This document shows, one piece after another, positions 48,181-61,379 of a DNA stretch of 64,000 nt. The notes beneath the pieces are model-generated. The model was not told the origin of the DNA. It saw nothing but the letters and a program-made list of their open reading frames with translations, and searched no databases. Location of the stretch: contig CM065307.1 of the NCBI GenBank assembly GCA_033032175.1, positions 8,618,001 to 8,682,000 on the forward strand, given 5' to 3'. Positions within the stretch are counted from its first letter, which is position 1; each line of letters begins with the position of its first letter. The position numbers and the translations under genes are program-made. This DNA comes from Saturnia japonica (Eukaryota > Arthropoda > Insecta > Lepidoptera > Saturniidae).

Positions 48181-48620
48181 AGATTATTGGAAAAAAGATT
48201 AAACTGGTTGGATTAGAGTGTGAATAAATTTGAAACCAATTACGGCAAGACGCAAGAGTTTGTTCACTGATAATCTTTGCAAGTATTGTTGGGTTTGGTT
48301 CTGCTGGTCATTCGCCACTACAACATCACGAGTATGGCGATCCATGTCGCAGCCGTTATCGGGTTATCTAAATGAATAAACGATCAGTATCTAGCGCGGT
48401 GATATATGATCAATTAAGTTACCGGGTTCGAAGAACTCGATTAAAGTCTCATTTAGTCATTATGATATTAATTATTTATGTTAACGATAGTTTGTTAAGA
48501 AGAATCATATAAGAATTAACGAATATTGGATAGTTGAGTAGGTAGGTAATAATTGTTATAAAGGAAAATAGTTTATTAAATGTAACTTTTATAATAAAAC
48601 AAATAATAGAAGTGTAAATA

Positions 48621-48789
48621 CAGTGTAAACTCTTTATAACAATAAACTCCCTATAACGTTGAAGTAAGCCCAACTTGGTTGGTTTGCGTTAAAACCCACA
48701 TATTGAAACTCCACTCCATATAACGATAACTCTCTATAACGACAAAAAATGCTCAGTCCCTTGAGTTTCGTTATAAAGAGTTTACACTG
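48621..48789. mobile_element. 169-bp pogo/Tigger-like MITE
   Basis: Ends CAGTGTAAACTCTTTATAAC and, inverted, CAGTGTAAACTCTTTATAACGA, flanked by TA at 48619-48620 and 48790-48791. The CAGTGTAAACTC... type and TA target fit non-autonomous pogo-like elements. An inner CTCTATAACG word adds subterminal repeats. No ORF. Confidence 0.8.
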
Positions 48790-49769
48790 TATATCTCAAA
48801 AGCAAAATTTTGAAACCTGAGCGTGTTCTACCATTTATATGGTGAGTGTTGTGAAGAGCTGTTCAAGCTTAATTCCTTTTCCACAACAAAACCACAAAGT
48901 ACTTTATGTCTTATCTTTGTCGTACCATAGAGCTGTGGAACCTCCTTTCGGCCAATGTGTCCTTACGACATGGGACCTTCAAGTACATCGTGAAGAGATA
49001 TTCATGCTGACATGACTGCTACCGCCAATTTGCGGAGCTACTATATAAATAATAATTTGCGAGTTATATTATCAGATCGTTTTGGTCATGAAAAGATACT
49101 TAGAATGGATGGTCTGTAAAATAATGCTACTGACACAATGTTCAAGTAAATGATTAATTAGTAACATACATTGGTGGAATGTATGTGGATGCAAAAGCCG
49201 GGGCTGACTGAAATTAACTTACATATTGTTAGCTTTATACATATTATTGTTCAGCCTTTTGGTAGTAATATGAGTTGTAAAAAGAATTCGTTATCATCGC
49301 AGAAACATGAAGAGTTTTTATTATTCCTTAACGAAGCAAAATAGATAATTCAAAAACAGATAATTGGCAAGCTTTCTATCTGACCGAGTAATGTGATGCC
49401 ATGATGATAGATATATATTATAATAAAATATATAATTATAATTACAATAAAATAGATCGCTCGATTGCATAAAGAAATAACGCAAAATATGGCTATGGTA
49501 AGTTTCTATATTGGGACATTAAGAAAAGAAATTATATTTTTCATGTAGATAATAAAATATAATGGTGTGGAAGCGTACAACTGCATATGGAATGCTTGCT
49601 ATATGTGCACGTTCATGCATTTGACGTGCAATTATAATACTCGTAGTTAGGGTTGTCCCATGGATTTATATGGTTGAAACTTTGTTTAAATGCATATTGG
49701 AACAAAGTTCTTATCGTGGGATGGTGATCGATAGGTATAGGTTACATGGGAAAAGTGGAAGTGGAAGTG

Positions 49770-49955
49770 TGAAAAGTGCGTGAAGGACATCTATAGGATT
49801 TTAATTGCGAGAGAATGAGATAGAATATACACGATTAATTCAAGTCCTGATTTTTACGATTAAGATCGTAGTCGAATTGGCCTAGCTATGTGACGATCAG
49901 ACTTGTACATACGGTTGTGTGTACGATATTGTACGATACTTCGAGTCCCACTGGT
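49770..49955 (+). repeat. Dispersed repeat family C, copy 3
   Basis: Inverted relative to copies 1 and 2 (CATCTATAGGATTTTAATTG, TCGTAGTCGAATTGGCCTAG). Confidence 0.55.
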
Positions 49956-50644
49956 TAAGGACATTTAAAAAGTGATTTAAAAATATATATTTTTTACATT
50001 ACCTAGGTGATGCAGTAAAAACCTTATAAGATAATAGATTTAGAAAAGCTTTAGACTTAAGAAAAGAAAAGTAATGGCTGAAAGGACTTTTGAGAAATTT
50101 GGTAAATAAGAAATGTTCAAAATAAGCATTTTGGTTTCATTTGAAACTGTAAAAACTATTTTTATAATTTAAGCTATTATAACAATGATAAATCCAAGTT
50201 TTGTATCAATCATATCTATAGCAGGTTGTAGTGACGTTATTGACCCTGTATTGGAGATGTATGAACCAATTCCAGTTTTTGTAATAAACTAATGGTAATG
50301 ATTAATAATGATAAATGAAGATTCAGTTAAACCTTAAACAGTTATTGTGATAATATATCATTATGATGTGGAATATATTGCATACAATTCTGAAAATCGT
50401 GAGATGACGTATTAGACCAAACTACCTAACTCATATCTGATATTATATAATATAGCGGTAAAGAAGGAAAAACCATAAAATTTAACGCTTGGCATCCCTA
50501 ACTCGAAAGACTTATATGGATAAAATATATAGTTTGATACATTTCTTTACTTTCAAGATGCATGGCTCTTACTAACAACATTGTAGTGAGAAGATATAAT
50601 ATGTAACAGATAATTTATACCTTAATAGTAATATCGTGATGAAA

Positions 50645-50815
50645 CCATAGCTTGGTGGTAGTGCTTTTTCTAATGTCAAATCCAATCTCAAAAACCAATA
50701 GGTTTGTTTCCGGACAGTTGCTCTTGAGAGTCAGTCTTCCACTGGGCTTAGCGTGCTACCATCTTGGGCCACATCCTCACTTAAGATCAGGTGAGATTGT
50801 GGCTAAAAGCTAAAC
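50645..50815 (+). repeat. SINE family B body fragment
   Basis: Inverted relative to 35300-35550 (GCTTAGCGTGCTACCATCTT, ACTTAAGATCAGGTGAGATT). Confidence 0.5.
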
Positions 50816-50949
50816 CTTATAATCGATAAAAAAAGTATAATTGAAAAGGCGGTTACGATTGTCTGTGCACGTAAGTCATAATCGAAGTTATTTGTTATGA
50901 GTACCTACGTAGGTAAATAAGTTGGCGTTTATTATAATAGTAACTAGTA

Positions 50950-51290
50950 GCTTTAGCCGCAGCTTCAACGCCTGGACTACGGGATTACAGTTTCACTAGC
51001 TGTGGCCCATAAGCTTAACCGAACGACTCTCCACCGCGCCGCGCCGCCTCTCTAACACACCCGTGTAAGCCGTCAGCCGTGTATCGCTGTTTTCACTTCT
51101 CATATTTGCCTACAGTTTGCTAGATTGCTCGACGTTCACGGTTACTGCTCCGCTCCTTAGGGTGAAGTTATATAGCATATAACTTTCCTCAATATCTATT
51201 TAACTAGAAAATGTATAAGGAATTTCTCAAATACTAACTAAGGTTCCAGAGATTGTCAACAAACAAACAATCTAGTAAGGTTTTTATAGA
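50950..51290 (-). repeat. Helitron-like repeat, reverse copy with GC patch
   Basis: Reverse of the 43079 family (TTAGGGTGAAGTTATATAGC, GCTCCGCTCC) with a CGCGCCGCGCCGCC patch at about 51033. Confidence 0.5.
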
Positions 51291-51611
51291 TAATTAATTT
51301 ATAAATATGAAGATCACTTCAATTTACTGACTTTAGTACTCGTGACGACGAAATGCAAGTCCACATAAACACAAGCGAAACATTTTTTGTTTTCTTATCT
51401 AGAAAAGTTAGATATAATTATTATGTCGCTGATTTTTTTGTCTTTTTATTCTACACCATTTACACCACTTTATATTGTTCTAAAACAGTTTAGTCAGCAG
51501 ACTGAGTAGACGATACAACACGATACACTGAAGTCTATGCTTGCAAAAAAGACACCTCTATTCTTTTTGGTTAATAATATATTTCCGTTACCTTCATTTT
51601 ATTGTATAACC

Positions 51612-51790
51612 AGCTCTTACCCCCGACTTCGTCTACGGTGTTTATTATATTAACACCATGGACAACAAAACAGAACGTTGAACATATTACGCCTTAAAAA
51701 ACGTAGTTTTTTAAAACTCTAATAACTTTTTATTAAATGAAGATGTGATAAAAATATATTTTCCCAGTATCTATGGAAGAGTTAAATAAT
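51612..51790 (-). repeat. Lepidopteran repeat, GACTTCGTCTACGG type
   Basis: See 47833. Confidence 0.4.
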
Positions 51791-52079
51791 ATAAAAAGGT
51801 TCAAAATCTATCGAGTTGTTTTAGATGTTGACTGTATCGTTTTTAATTCTATTTAATTCCTTCCTAATTAGTTTGCTCTGTTTAACCGCGCTGTTAACGC
51901 TCAATCGGTTGCATTTGTTCGACAATTAATAATTCAATCAATAATTTATAATATGGGAATGTTTATAAATATTAATAGACCATTGCTTTATCATGTGTTC
52001 GCGCTGAATTCAAGGTTACTTTGGTGCTTTATGTCGTTACCTAACATATTAACTTCTAAGTGGTAATCAAACAAAACAG

Positions 52080-53490
52080 TTAATGCTTCATTGGTATTTA
52101 ATTCTTATGGTAACATTACAAGTTGTATAGTCAGACTTCGGAAAATGTCTTTCTATATTTACGTTGTATGTCTTCGGGTAAACCGGGAAATATGGAGTGC
52201 GAAATTGAATATTGTTGTTAAGATTGTTTGTTTGGTGACATAAACAGTATTTAGTATTGCCTCCTCTCGCTGTCAAAACTGACTGCATACGTCTGGGTAT
52301 ATTTTTACTAAATTGTCAATTTAACTTTGTGGCATCAGGTTCCATTCTTCAATTAATGTAGTTTTGAGGTCCCTTAGGTTAGTTGGTGCTGGCCAGACCA
52401 AAACTTGGATTCCGATTCAGTAAGGTACTCCGATACTACCGCCGCGGCTTGAGGACACGAACATTGTCGTGCATTAATAGACAATTTTCCTTCATGAATG
52501 GGGCAAAAGGCATCACAAGCTGTTCTAAAATGTCTGTTACTTATCTTGCCACAGTCAGGGACCGGTTTTCTATGATGTGTAGTTCTGTACGTGCTCGTAA
52601 GCAGATACCACCCCATACCATTACTGACCCTCTACCATAAGGCTCTCTTCCTACAATGTTACACTCAGCGTTTTTCTCCGGGTCATCTCCATACTTTCCA
52701 CTTCCCTTCCATCATCTAACTTAAGACAGAATCTGGACTCATCACTAAAGAGGACTTCCCAAGCGTCATCATTCCAATTTCGGTACGAACAAGCAAAGTT
52801 GAACCGATACTCAATAACCTGCGGAAAGCAAAGGGCCTCTGGCAGGCAAGTGCGCCACTATGCCAGCCGCATTAAGTCTTCTCTTAACCGTATTGGTCCT
52901 AACTGTCACTTGTCGAACTTCCTGCAGCTTGTTTCTTACCTCGGAAGAATTCGAAGTCCGCTTTCTGAGGACATGCTTACAATAAATCTGTTGTCCCTCT
53001 TTGTTGTTACTCTTTTGCGACCTTATCTTTTACGTCTTGTATACTCCCAATCTGCCAGTATCGTTTAACATTGTGAAAGATCACAGACTCGGACACTCGT
53101 AATGATTGAGCCCTCCATTGCAAGTGTAAGCATTTTCAATTAAAGTTACAGGTTTAGACACCTGAGCAATGCTGAGATCCGGTATAATCACTCAAACTTA
53201 TCAAACGAAGTTCCTTCCACTCAATAACAAGAATTTTTTGTCAAAAAAAAAACATAAATAATTTTGAATTTGTTAAAAACATAAAAAACCTGCAGAATTT
53301 CTGAACATTACGTATCAAAGAAATTAACATATCGTCAAAAAAACAAATGAACGTCGTAGGTAAAATTCTATCCAAAATCTTATTTTTAAAATTACATAAC
53401 ACAAGTATATATGGCCAGTATGAAATAAGAAAATATTTTCTGTTATTCTACTTTTTTATTGCGTTCCTCTAAATATGTCCATGAGTGTAG
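52080..53490 (-). pseudogene. Decayed Tc1-like transposon
   Basis: Minus-strand pieces in order: VRNKLQEVRQVTVRTNTVKR and LNAAGIVAHLPAR (HTH region, near 52850-52930), FSDESRFCLKLDDGR (first D, near 52730), RARTELHIIENRSLTVARYV and MPFAPFMKENCLLMHDNVRV (second D, near 52470-52620), then IPRRMQSVLTARGGNTKY-like C-terminus at about 52250-52300. Stops and frameshifts are many, and the usual SPDLNPIE block is not readable. Plus-strand ORFs at 52383 and 52799 are shadows. Confidence 0.72.
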
Positions 53491-54544
53491 GTAATTTAAA
53501 TTGTAAAAATTACTCTGTTATGTTCTCGTAATGTAAACAATATATTAATATACTTTATCATAATTCCATGCAAATTGATAGATCGATAAATTTAAGTTTT
53601 ATATTACTAGTTGTTATCCTAAATGCAAAACACATGTTGTAAAGATTCAGAACTAGACTTTTGGCGCCGGCAAGTTGTAATTTATGTTTTTTGGCAGCCA
53701 GTTCCAGTCTCCGAAGTATTTTAATCGTTTTATTTTACACACTAATCAATTCCGCTTAGAGTATGCTACATCATATATAATTATTTGACATTATTATAGT
53801 TGCTTTCTATATATGTAGATGATTGAAAAATTGTAGATGAAAAAAATGTGCTAATAATAATTTCATACTACTGATCGTACTAATTAGCTTTTATATTTAC
53901 ATGAAACTATATATTTACATTACGATATTTATATAATTATAATTTCGTTTTTATTAGACAAACCCACGCCCTTGGAAATCAGAAGTGTCGTCAATATCGT
54001 GGTATATTCAATAATTGTAGATACTTTTATTTTATCAATATCCAGACGATTGTGTTATCAAAGTATTAAAGTATGTCATTATTATATAAAACCATGTTAA
54101 TTTGGGTTTATATTCTACACGTTTCAAGAAACCTTATAGGAGGAAGCGGCTTATCTTTCAACAAAATCTAGAAAACACGTAGTATAAAATCGTTACGTCA
54201 TAAATTTACGTTTAATTATATTATGTAAAATATATTTACTATTTAAATATAAAAGAAAATGTATGTAGTTTATATGTAATTAATGTACACAATTTATTGT
54301 AAGTTTGTAAATATTTAATTCTAGGAACAATTTGGATGTTGATGTAGTTCCGACACTTCAGACCGTACTGTAAACGGAAGAAGAAAAAAATAAAATTCTA
54401 ACTCAAATGGCGAATGTGTACAACTCTAGTTTAAGTTATTTCTTTTTTAGTCTAAAACAAAGTCTTAGGAGAACTGCGTGCAATTTATGTATTTAGCCTA
54501 TTTTTACGAATGGAGAAAGAGTTTATGTATTTTAAAATGATATT

Positions 54545-55380
54545 CATAATATTACTCATTTTATTGACAACTTTTATAGTCTATGATCTTTATATTTCCA
54601 GTGTACAAAATTTCATACAATTTAATTAAAAATGAAAAAAGGATTTTTTAAATGTTTTTTAAAATTATCACTGACAATTCTTATAGTCTATCAATTCAGC
54701 AATGGCATAAGCTTCCCGTGACAAAGACAATTAAAAAAAAAATCATATGTGTCTATCACGAGATTTGAGAAAAAATAAATAAATGCATAAACTAAAGATT
54801 TTTTTTATATGGATGTAATAGAGTTTCTATAAAGATTTATATCAACTTAATAAATGAATAAAATTTTTACTAAACACATTATTGTTATTATACACATGTA
54901 ATGAAAAATTTATTTTAAAAAAATATCAAAAGATGTCTCATTGAACTCGTCAGGATAATTAAAATAAGATAATGTTTTATGACGGCCCCTTTTTAAAACT
55001 CACAGGGGTGGGTGGCAGTCGTGGCACTGTCACGTCTGATTCTAAAATAACCGATAATAAACTGTGACATAGTGACAAGTTAAACATCGCTTGTTTAATT
55101 TTGGCTCGAATTTTAAAAGTTTGCTTTATTATAATTTTTTTTTTAAATGAACAAAATATTTCAACTTATGCTGTATATTTTTCAACTCCGTATGCATTTC
55201 TTACGCAATTATTATTTCCGTCTTATAATTTCATTTTTACTCATAATATTGACAATACTTATTATAGTTTATCATTTGACCAATAACACAAGCTTCCCGT
55301 GTACAAAATTTCATAAGAAACAGTCAAGCTGTTTTTGAGTTAAATCCCGACATAAAACAGACAGAAAGAAAATCGTCATA
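54545..55380 (+). repeat. Three degenerate copies of a short module
   Basis: TTGACAA..CTTATAGT.TATCA...AGCTTCCCGTG.ACAAA.TTTCAT occurs near 54565, 54670 and 55240. A related piece is at 22200. Probably remnants of one repeat family. ORFs at 55101-55338 are AT-rich and not genes. Confidence 0.45.
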
Positions 55381-55579
55381 TTAACGTGATAGGAGTCCTA
55401 CATAAAAAAAACGACCAGAAAAAAAAAAAAATCCTCTCGTTGACGTTTTTGTTTTGTTTTTTAATATCTACAATTATGTGGTACATTACATTAATTTGAA
55501 ATTTCTCTAATGGTTTACTTAGCGTCAGCTATTTAAGCGCCCGAATTCACCATGACCAGTTTTATTAATTTGCGCGGAA

Positions 55580-55930
55580 CCCTAATTTTTTTTTCTAAAA
55601 TAAAAGTAGCCAAAGTTACTCCTTATAACATCAGCTATCTGCCAGTGAAAGTCTCGTCAAAATAGGTCTAATCGTTTCGGAGATTACCTGGAACAAACAG
55701 ACAGATAGACAAAAAATTTATAACTGGTATTTTGTTATAAGTGTGTGTCATCCTGGCCGATTTCAGCTACAGCGACTAGTAGTTTAAAGCAATATGCATT
55801 TAGTAAAAAACTGTCATTTTGACATTACAAACAGACACTTCAATTTTATTAATTGTGTGTATAGAGAGTACAAATGGATAATATATAAAGTTGGTATAGG
55901 TAGGTAGAGGTCATTTAGGAATTCAATTTA
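55580..55930 (-). repeat. Helitron-like element, copy of 32012-32435
   Basis: Shares GTTACTCCTTATAACATCAGC, AGTGAAAGTCTCGTCAAAAT and CATTTAGTAAAAAACTGTCA with 32012-32435. Confidence 0.55.
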
Positions 55931-56859
55931 TTACATAATTTATGTATAATAATTACTTAATTCAGTGACAAATTAATTTCATGGTATTAGCTGTAGTAGA
56001 AAAATATACTGATATTCATAGTATTCTTAGTATGATTAGTGTTTTTGGTCCCTAAGTAAATTAAATGGGATAAAAATTACGTTTTCGAAGTTAAAGCAAA
56101 AAACCAAGCATTTAATTATCCATGTTTCCTACTATGGCTGATGTAAGATAATTTGTTTAACTTGGCAAATAGAATACGGAAAGCTTAATTTTGTTTTCAG
56201 TTTCCTATCTCTGTTATTTAACTAGTTTGTAAATGGGTTTATTTTCAGACACTGGAAATAAGACATGTTTTTGCCTGATAGACAATATTTTATATGAAAT
56301 GTATTATTTTCGTTGTATATTTAAATGTTGGTTTCTAGTTTGTAAAATTGCGTTTATCCTTCGAAATAATTCAATTTAATAATTGACTATCTAGTTTCAC
56401 AACATATATAAAAATTACATATATAGGCACCCACCCAGCAAATTACAACTTAATAAATCATAATGCGTCCGAAGAAACATATTATTCGCACTAGTCCCCA
56501 TATCACATAGGAATTATTTCAGCTACGTATTCGTTTTTTCCCACATGTGGCGAGATTAATAACAACAACAAACAGCGAGAATACCAGCAAAGGTTGTGTC
56601 TACACACCGACATTGTTTAGTCTATGCTATAGTAATAAAATAATATGTGTATGAGTATAGGTTAACCACCAAAAAATGCGTAATAAGATACATCTAATGC
56701 GAAATTAAGACACACATATATTATATTTTAAAGTACTATAACAACCGAATTTTATCTATAGCTGAATCTATTTTAAAGTTTTATAATTAATTTTTATGAC
56801 ATGGATTCTAAAATGTGTGATATCAATAGCATAGCTATAGCTCTTACATAAAGAGTGAG

Positions 56860-57000
56860 GGGGTAAGCTAATTATTGCCATTGGGGCCGTGACTACCACA
56901 CCTCAAGTTCGGTGAAGCTGTAAAAGCCGCAGCGGCTTCAGGGCCCCTAAGGCTAACAGTATAGTCAGATCTAAAAAAAAAAGACTACAACGCCATAAAA
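56860..57000. repeat. Dispersed repeat, inverted partner of 46182-46330
   Basis: Reads GGTGAAGCTGTAAAAGCC, then GGGCCCCTAAGGCTAACAGT. Confidence 0.5.
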
Positions 57001-57539
57001 AACCGAAGTATCCTAACTCCTAAGTCAAAACGATAACAAAATTAATCAATTAAAAATTAGTTATCCGTATAGTACATTTTGGCATGAATACAAAAGTTGG
57101 ATATTCTGCGATTTACGGTTAGGTTTCAGCATAGACTGAAAGGTGTGTTCGGACCGCCTAAGCTTCCCCGTTATATATAGTATGTCCATGTGTAAAATAT
57201 ACACATATGTATGTTTTTGTGCAACTTTTAAAATATTCTCTAGAAAAAAATTCTTATTTGTATGAAACTAATTCATATTTTGTAAAATAGGTTAATTTCT
57301 AATTAAAAGCTGTGGAGGTTTGGGAAACATTCATACAGGACGTTCATATTACAACTAAAGATATGCATATATATCTACAAATTATGTTCAAAAAAATATC
57401 ACACTAAAAAAAATCATGTAATGTCAATCATGTTAATGATAATAAAAAAACATATGTTTATCTAGTCGGAATGAAACATATCCAAATTAATATTAATGAA
57501 GTGTAGTTATCGATTCAACGGATACACATTATCGTTATT

Positions 57540-57760
57540 GATATTGTAATTTAATTGGTACAGAGGTTTTCCCAGTATGTGATGTTTGGTGTCGTTAGGA
57601 TCTCTCTAGGCGCCGCGCCGCGCCATATGCTGTGTGCGCACACGCAGTATCGTGGGAATCGAGCCATTTTGTTTGTTTATTACCGTGTTTGTAGATTTAT
57701 TATGCGCGAATTTTTTTACAATGTGATCATAGTGATGTTGTCTTGAAAATAAAAAAAGTC
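57540..57760. other. GC-rich patch, not recognised
   Basis: Contains GGCGCCGCGCCGCGCC and a TGTGTGCGCACAC palindrome. ORF 57555-57746 has no domain. See 35900-37160. Confidence 0.3.
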
Positions 57761-58189
57761 ATTATTAGATTTTTATTGTATATTACAGCGCATTTAATAA
57801 TTAGATACCGTGAAAAGGATTTTTTTTTTTCGTGTTTACCGTGAAGGAGTAAATTAGTAGATTTAAAACTTTTTGAAATAGAGCATTGAATTTAAATAAA
57901 AATATTAAAGTTTTCTTCTCGTTAGATGGCACTGAAAAAATCGATAAGTAGTTCTGTCTGTAGGTACATGTAATTTTTTTCTAAATTACCTATATGAAGG
58001 ACATCGATCACGAATATGCCATTAATTTTTTAATGTTTATATGTATGCCTGAATTCAACTTCTAGGCTTCAAAGATTCTTACAGTATTTTGTATTGTAGG
58101 TATGTATTTTCCTATGTCAATATGTCAATTGATAGGCGAGAATTTCCAGTAATCATTTTAGAAATCTTAACAAATATTTTTTTTTATTA

Positions 58190-58352
58190 TTTCATCTTCG
58201 ATTTTGATGAAACTTTGTACGTGGGAAGTATATTAAGTTATTCCGTAATTTAGCTCTACAAGAATATGACTATATATGACTGCAAATAAAATTACATGAA
58301 AAAAATTATTACTGCGTAAAAGAACGCGTACGGAGCCACGGGACACCGCTAG
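58190..58352 (+). repeat. Helitron-like fragment ending CTAG-T
   Basis: Ends ACGGAGCCACGGGACACCGCTAG before T, after TTTGATGAAACTTTGTACGT. Confidence 0.5.
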
Positions 58353-58929
58353 TGAACAATAAATTCAATAAAAGTTCTTATAGGAGACTTCTAAAACAGT
58401 TCGTAAATTCAATTGAAATGTTATTTTGAAAACTTAAAATTCACATTCGTTACAAAGTGAAAACTAGTTAACTATTCGTGTTTCAGTGAGTTTCATTTCA
58501 CTAGAATATTGTTTTAGGAGCAATAATGGACAGCTGTTGAAATTAATTAAAGTAGACGATTTACTCGTAGGGCTGATCGCATGCAGAGGAGAAATTATTG
58601 AAACGTTTGAATATTAAGATCGTTTTAATTATGAACCTATATTTCTCTGTTTTAACGTTGTATATAAATTATGAGTTCGTGGTATATATAATAAGTATTA
58701 TATTTCGATGAGTCCTATTGATAAGGGTCAAAGTACAAAATCATAATTTTATAGGAAATGCTTCAAAACAACAATTTGCCCATGTACGTTTAAATGTGTA
58801 CTACATACGTCGTTCTACTGGAATGAAAAGTAGTGTTTTCTGGAATATATTTTGTATTTTCAAGTGAAAACTTCTTTATTACTGTTGTGACTTGAAACGC
58901 ATTGAAATGAAAAAGCAACACTGAAAAGA

Positions 58930-59118
58930 GACAAACACATATATCTATAGGATTTAGCCTGCGAGAGATTGCGATAGAAATACATTATAAACGGTTAGTA
59001 TAAGTCTTGATTTTCACAACTATTATCGTCGCCGAATTGGCTTAGCAGTGTGAAGATCAGACATGTACGCACTGTTGTATGTACAGTACGAGTAGTCGCT
59101 TGTTCGAGTTTCGCAGAT
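58930..59118 (+). repeat. Dispersed repeat family C, copy 4
   Basis: Contains ATCTATAGGATTTAGCCTGC and CGCCGAATTGGCTTAGCAGT. See 6815-6965. Confidence 0.55.
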
Positions 59119-59234
59119 TTAGGGTATTTTTGAAAAGAATTTTAAACAATACATTTTTATATTTTCTGAAGGTTTCACTTATACAGCGTGTACTTAATGT
59201 AGAATGACCGAACCTGAAAAATGAATGAAAAAGG

Positions 59235-60030
59235 TCGCGATCTAACTAATTTCCTACTCCTACAAATTCGAGCTAACTAACATATACTCATATGCATGTT
59301 CCCCTCCTCCTGGGAGGAAGGAGGGAAACATGCGTATGTGTATTCAGTGACCGGAATGGTTTTTCTACACTAACTAGCGCATGAGACTAACTAGCGCAAA
59401 AAAGAAAAAAAAAGGTCCCTTACAGAACCCATATACCTACCTGTGTGGTGTGCACGTGTGTATGTTCATACGTGTGTAATGTTGTATGTAGGTAGCTAAG
59501 TGTTGCACGTATAGTGTCACTTGTATTGCGCGGGCGGCTGCCTGACCCAAGGGCTTCACACCGACGAACAGACCTAGGCTTGGGTTGCCGCTAAAGAGGG
59601 TGGACGTGGCGGGTGTACGGGAGCGAAGTTGACCGCCTCTCCTCTGCGGAGAAAACGGTGGTTACGCGGTCGTGGGCGCTGGCACGCTCTGTTTGGAGAG
59701 ACGGTGGAATAGAACGCGTTTGCTGTTTCGATTTGGTCGAGCGGGTTAGTGTAGATTGTACATGTACATAGGTAGCTGCCGCTTTGATTAATGGATTCGC
59801 GTGGTTCGACGCGGTGTCGAAGTAGGAGCGAGAAAGGTGTTTAGCGTAGGCATGTATCGAAGGAAGGTTCATATCTCTATGGAGATCTTCCATACGAACA
59901 TACTGAGGGGACCCGCTAAGGCGGTGAAGAAACCTATTCTGGATGGCTTGTAACCGTTTCCAGTTATATCTTGACATATGTGCGAACGCAACGCAACTAT
60001 ATGTCATTATCGGAAGGAGGCGGGGTGGCC
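59235..60030 (-). pseudogene. Jockey-like LINE, 5'-truncated, with C-terminal RT fragment
   Basis: An open minus-strand frame of 138 codons (59591-60007) reads MTYSCVAFAHMSRYNWKRLQ, then AIQNRFLHRLSGSPQYVRME and DLHRDMNLPSIHAYAKHLSR. This is the region just after the reverse transcriptase core in jockey-clade LINEs (YxxxxFAHxSRxxxxRLQxxQNxFLR...DLPSIxxY). The 3' UTR runs down to about 59235. The 5' part is missing beyond about 60030, as usual for LINE insertions. Confidence 0.75.
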
Positions 60031-60739
60031 GCGACCACTATGTATTTATTGATGAAAAGTCTGTTATTTTGATTCGCGTATCAAGTTTCTATTTGACCTT
60101 TTGGTATGACAGTTGCAATTGGCGATGGATTGTTGATCTCTCGGTGTTGATAATGTACTTATTATTAAAAAAAGTTCCACAAATATAAATTAAAGTAGTT
60201 TCAGCAATTAAATTTTTCGCACGGTATGGACAGTTATCAAAGAATTTGACTATCAAAATTACGGGATGTGATTTATTCCAATACATACATAATTTATTAC
60301 TCACTTGTTCATTATATGATAATATGTGCTTCCCGCAGGTGCTTTTGTTACTTTTTCTCTCTTCGTTCCGATTGGAGCCAGAACATCTCTCTTGCTCATC
60401 AAACTTTGAGCCTCAAAAAAAAAAAACCACAACCGTTTATTTCAAATACCTCACACAAAAATTTACGTACGTCTTATAAAAACTATATCACAACTTTCAT
60501 AATTCAATTATGTACCTTTATTTCCCTTTATACTAAATAGCGTTTACTTATTCCGACTAGGTTCTTGTTCTTCTTCGTTTTATTTAATGGCAACTGTGTT
60601 CATCCACAATTCTGGCAACGTCACGTGAATAGAATATTTTAACAAGATGGCGGCTTTCTTGTTAAACTATCTAGAGAGTTTTTGTGGCAACAAAAATGCA
60701 TGTTCCTAATTATCTATCTTCTTTAAAAATAAAATGATA

Positions 60740-60965
60740 AAAGGTTTGCCATTGAGCAAGCATAAGGTAAAAACTACTGGATAGATTTTAATAAATTTTT
60801 TGTTTTACTCTTTAGATACTTGGTCCTTATCTAAAAAAAAATTACGATATCTTTATTCAATAAAAGATTATTAAAGTTTTAAGTGATGTGTTTTCTTGCC
60901 GTGTAGAATTGGGTATTATAATAATAGTACCTATAGATTAACACTAACAAAGACGCGGGCAGTTG
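60740..60965 (+). repeat. Helitron-like fragment, relative of 4060-4233
   Basis: Shares AGGTTTGCCATT, CTACTGGATAGATTTT and ATTACGATATCTT with 4060-4233. Confidence 0.45.
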
Positions 60966-61379
60966 CTATAGCTATTTATATTCCTCTTACCTTTTTCATA
61001 ATAACCAAATTACATAACGTAAATTGCTGTCATAATATTATAAGGCCAAGTAACATACGTTGAATTATAACAAATGACAAATAAAGATCCCGCCAAAAAA
61101 AACTTAGGTTCTTGATATGTAGTTATGTATTGATTATACAGCATGTTATTTTATTGATCTTGATTGGATTTAATTTGGACTATAAAATACATTTAATTGA
61201 CTTGTAAAGTATTAACATATGCACTCTAATGATCATGTGAATGGAAAAGAGAAAGTGCATAGTTTTCACATGTTCCTATGTAAAAATTATGTTTGATTTC
61301 AAGTTAATACATATAGGTTAAAATTAATTAATAATCACTTTGATAATGAACGTACACCATCTATATATACATAGGATAA

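Noticed and set aside
52383..53068. Plus-strand ORFs of 85 and 89 codons
   Set aside because: Shadows of the decayed Tc1-like transposase, whose motifs read on the minus strand.
60640..60700. AAGATGGCGGCTTTC as a start codon
   Set aside because: The frame ends after about 15 codons, no convincing donor follows and repeat sequence lies just beyond.
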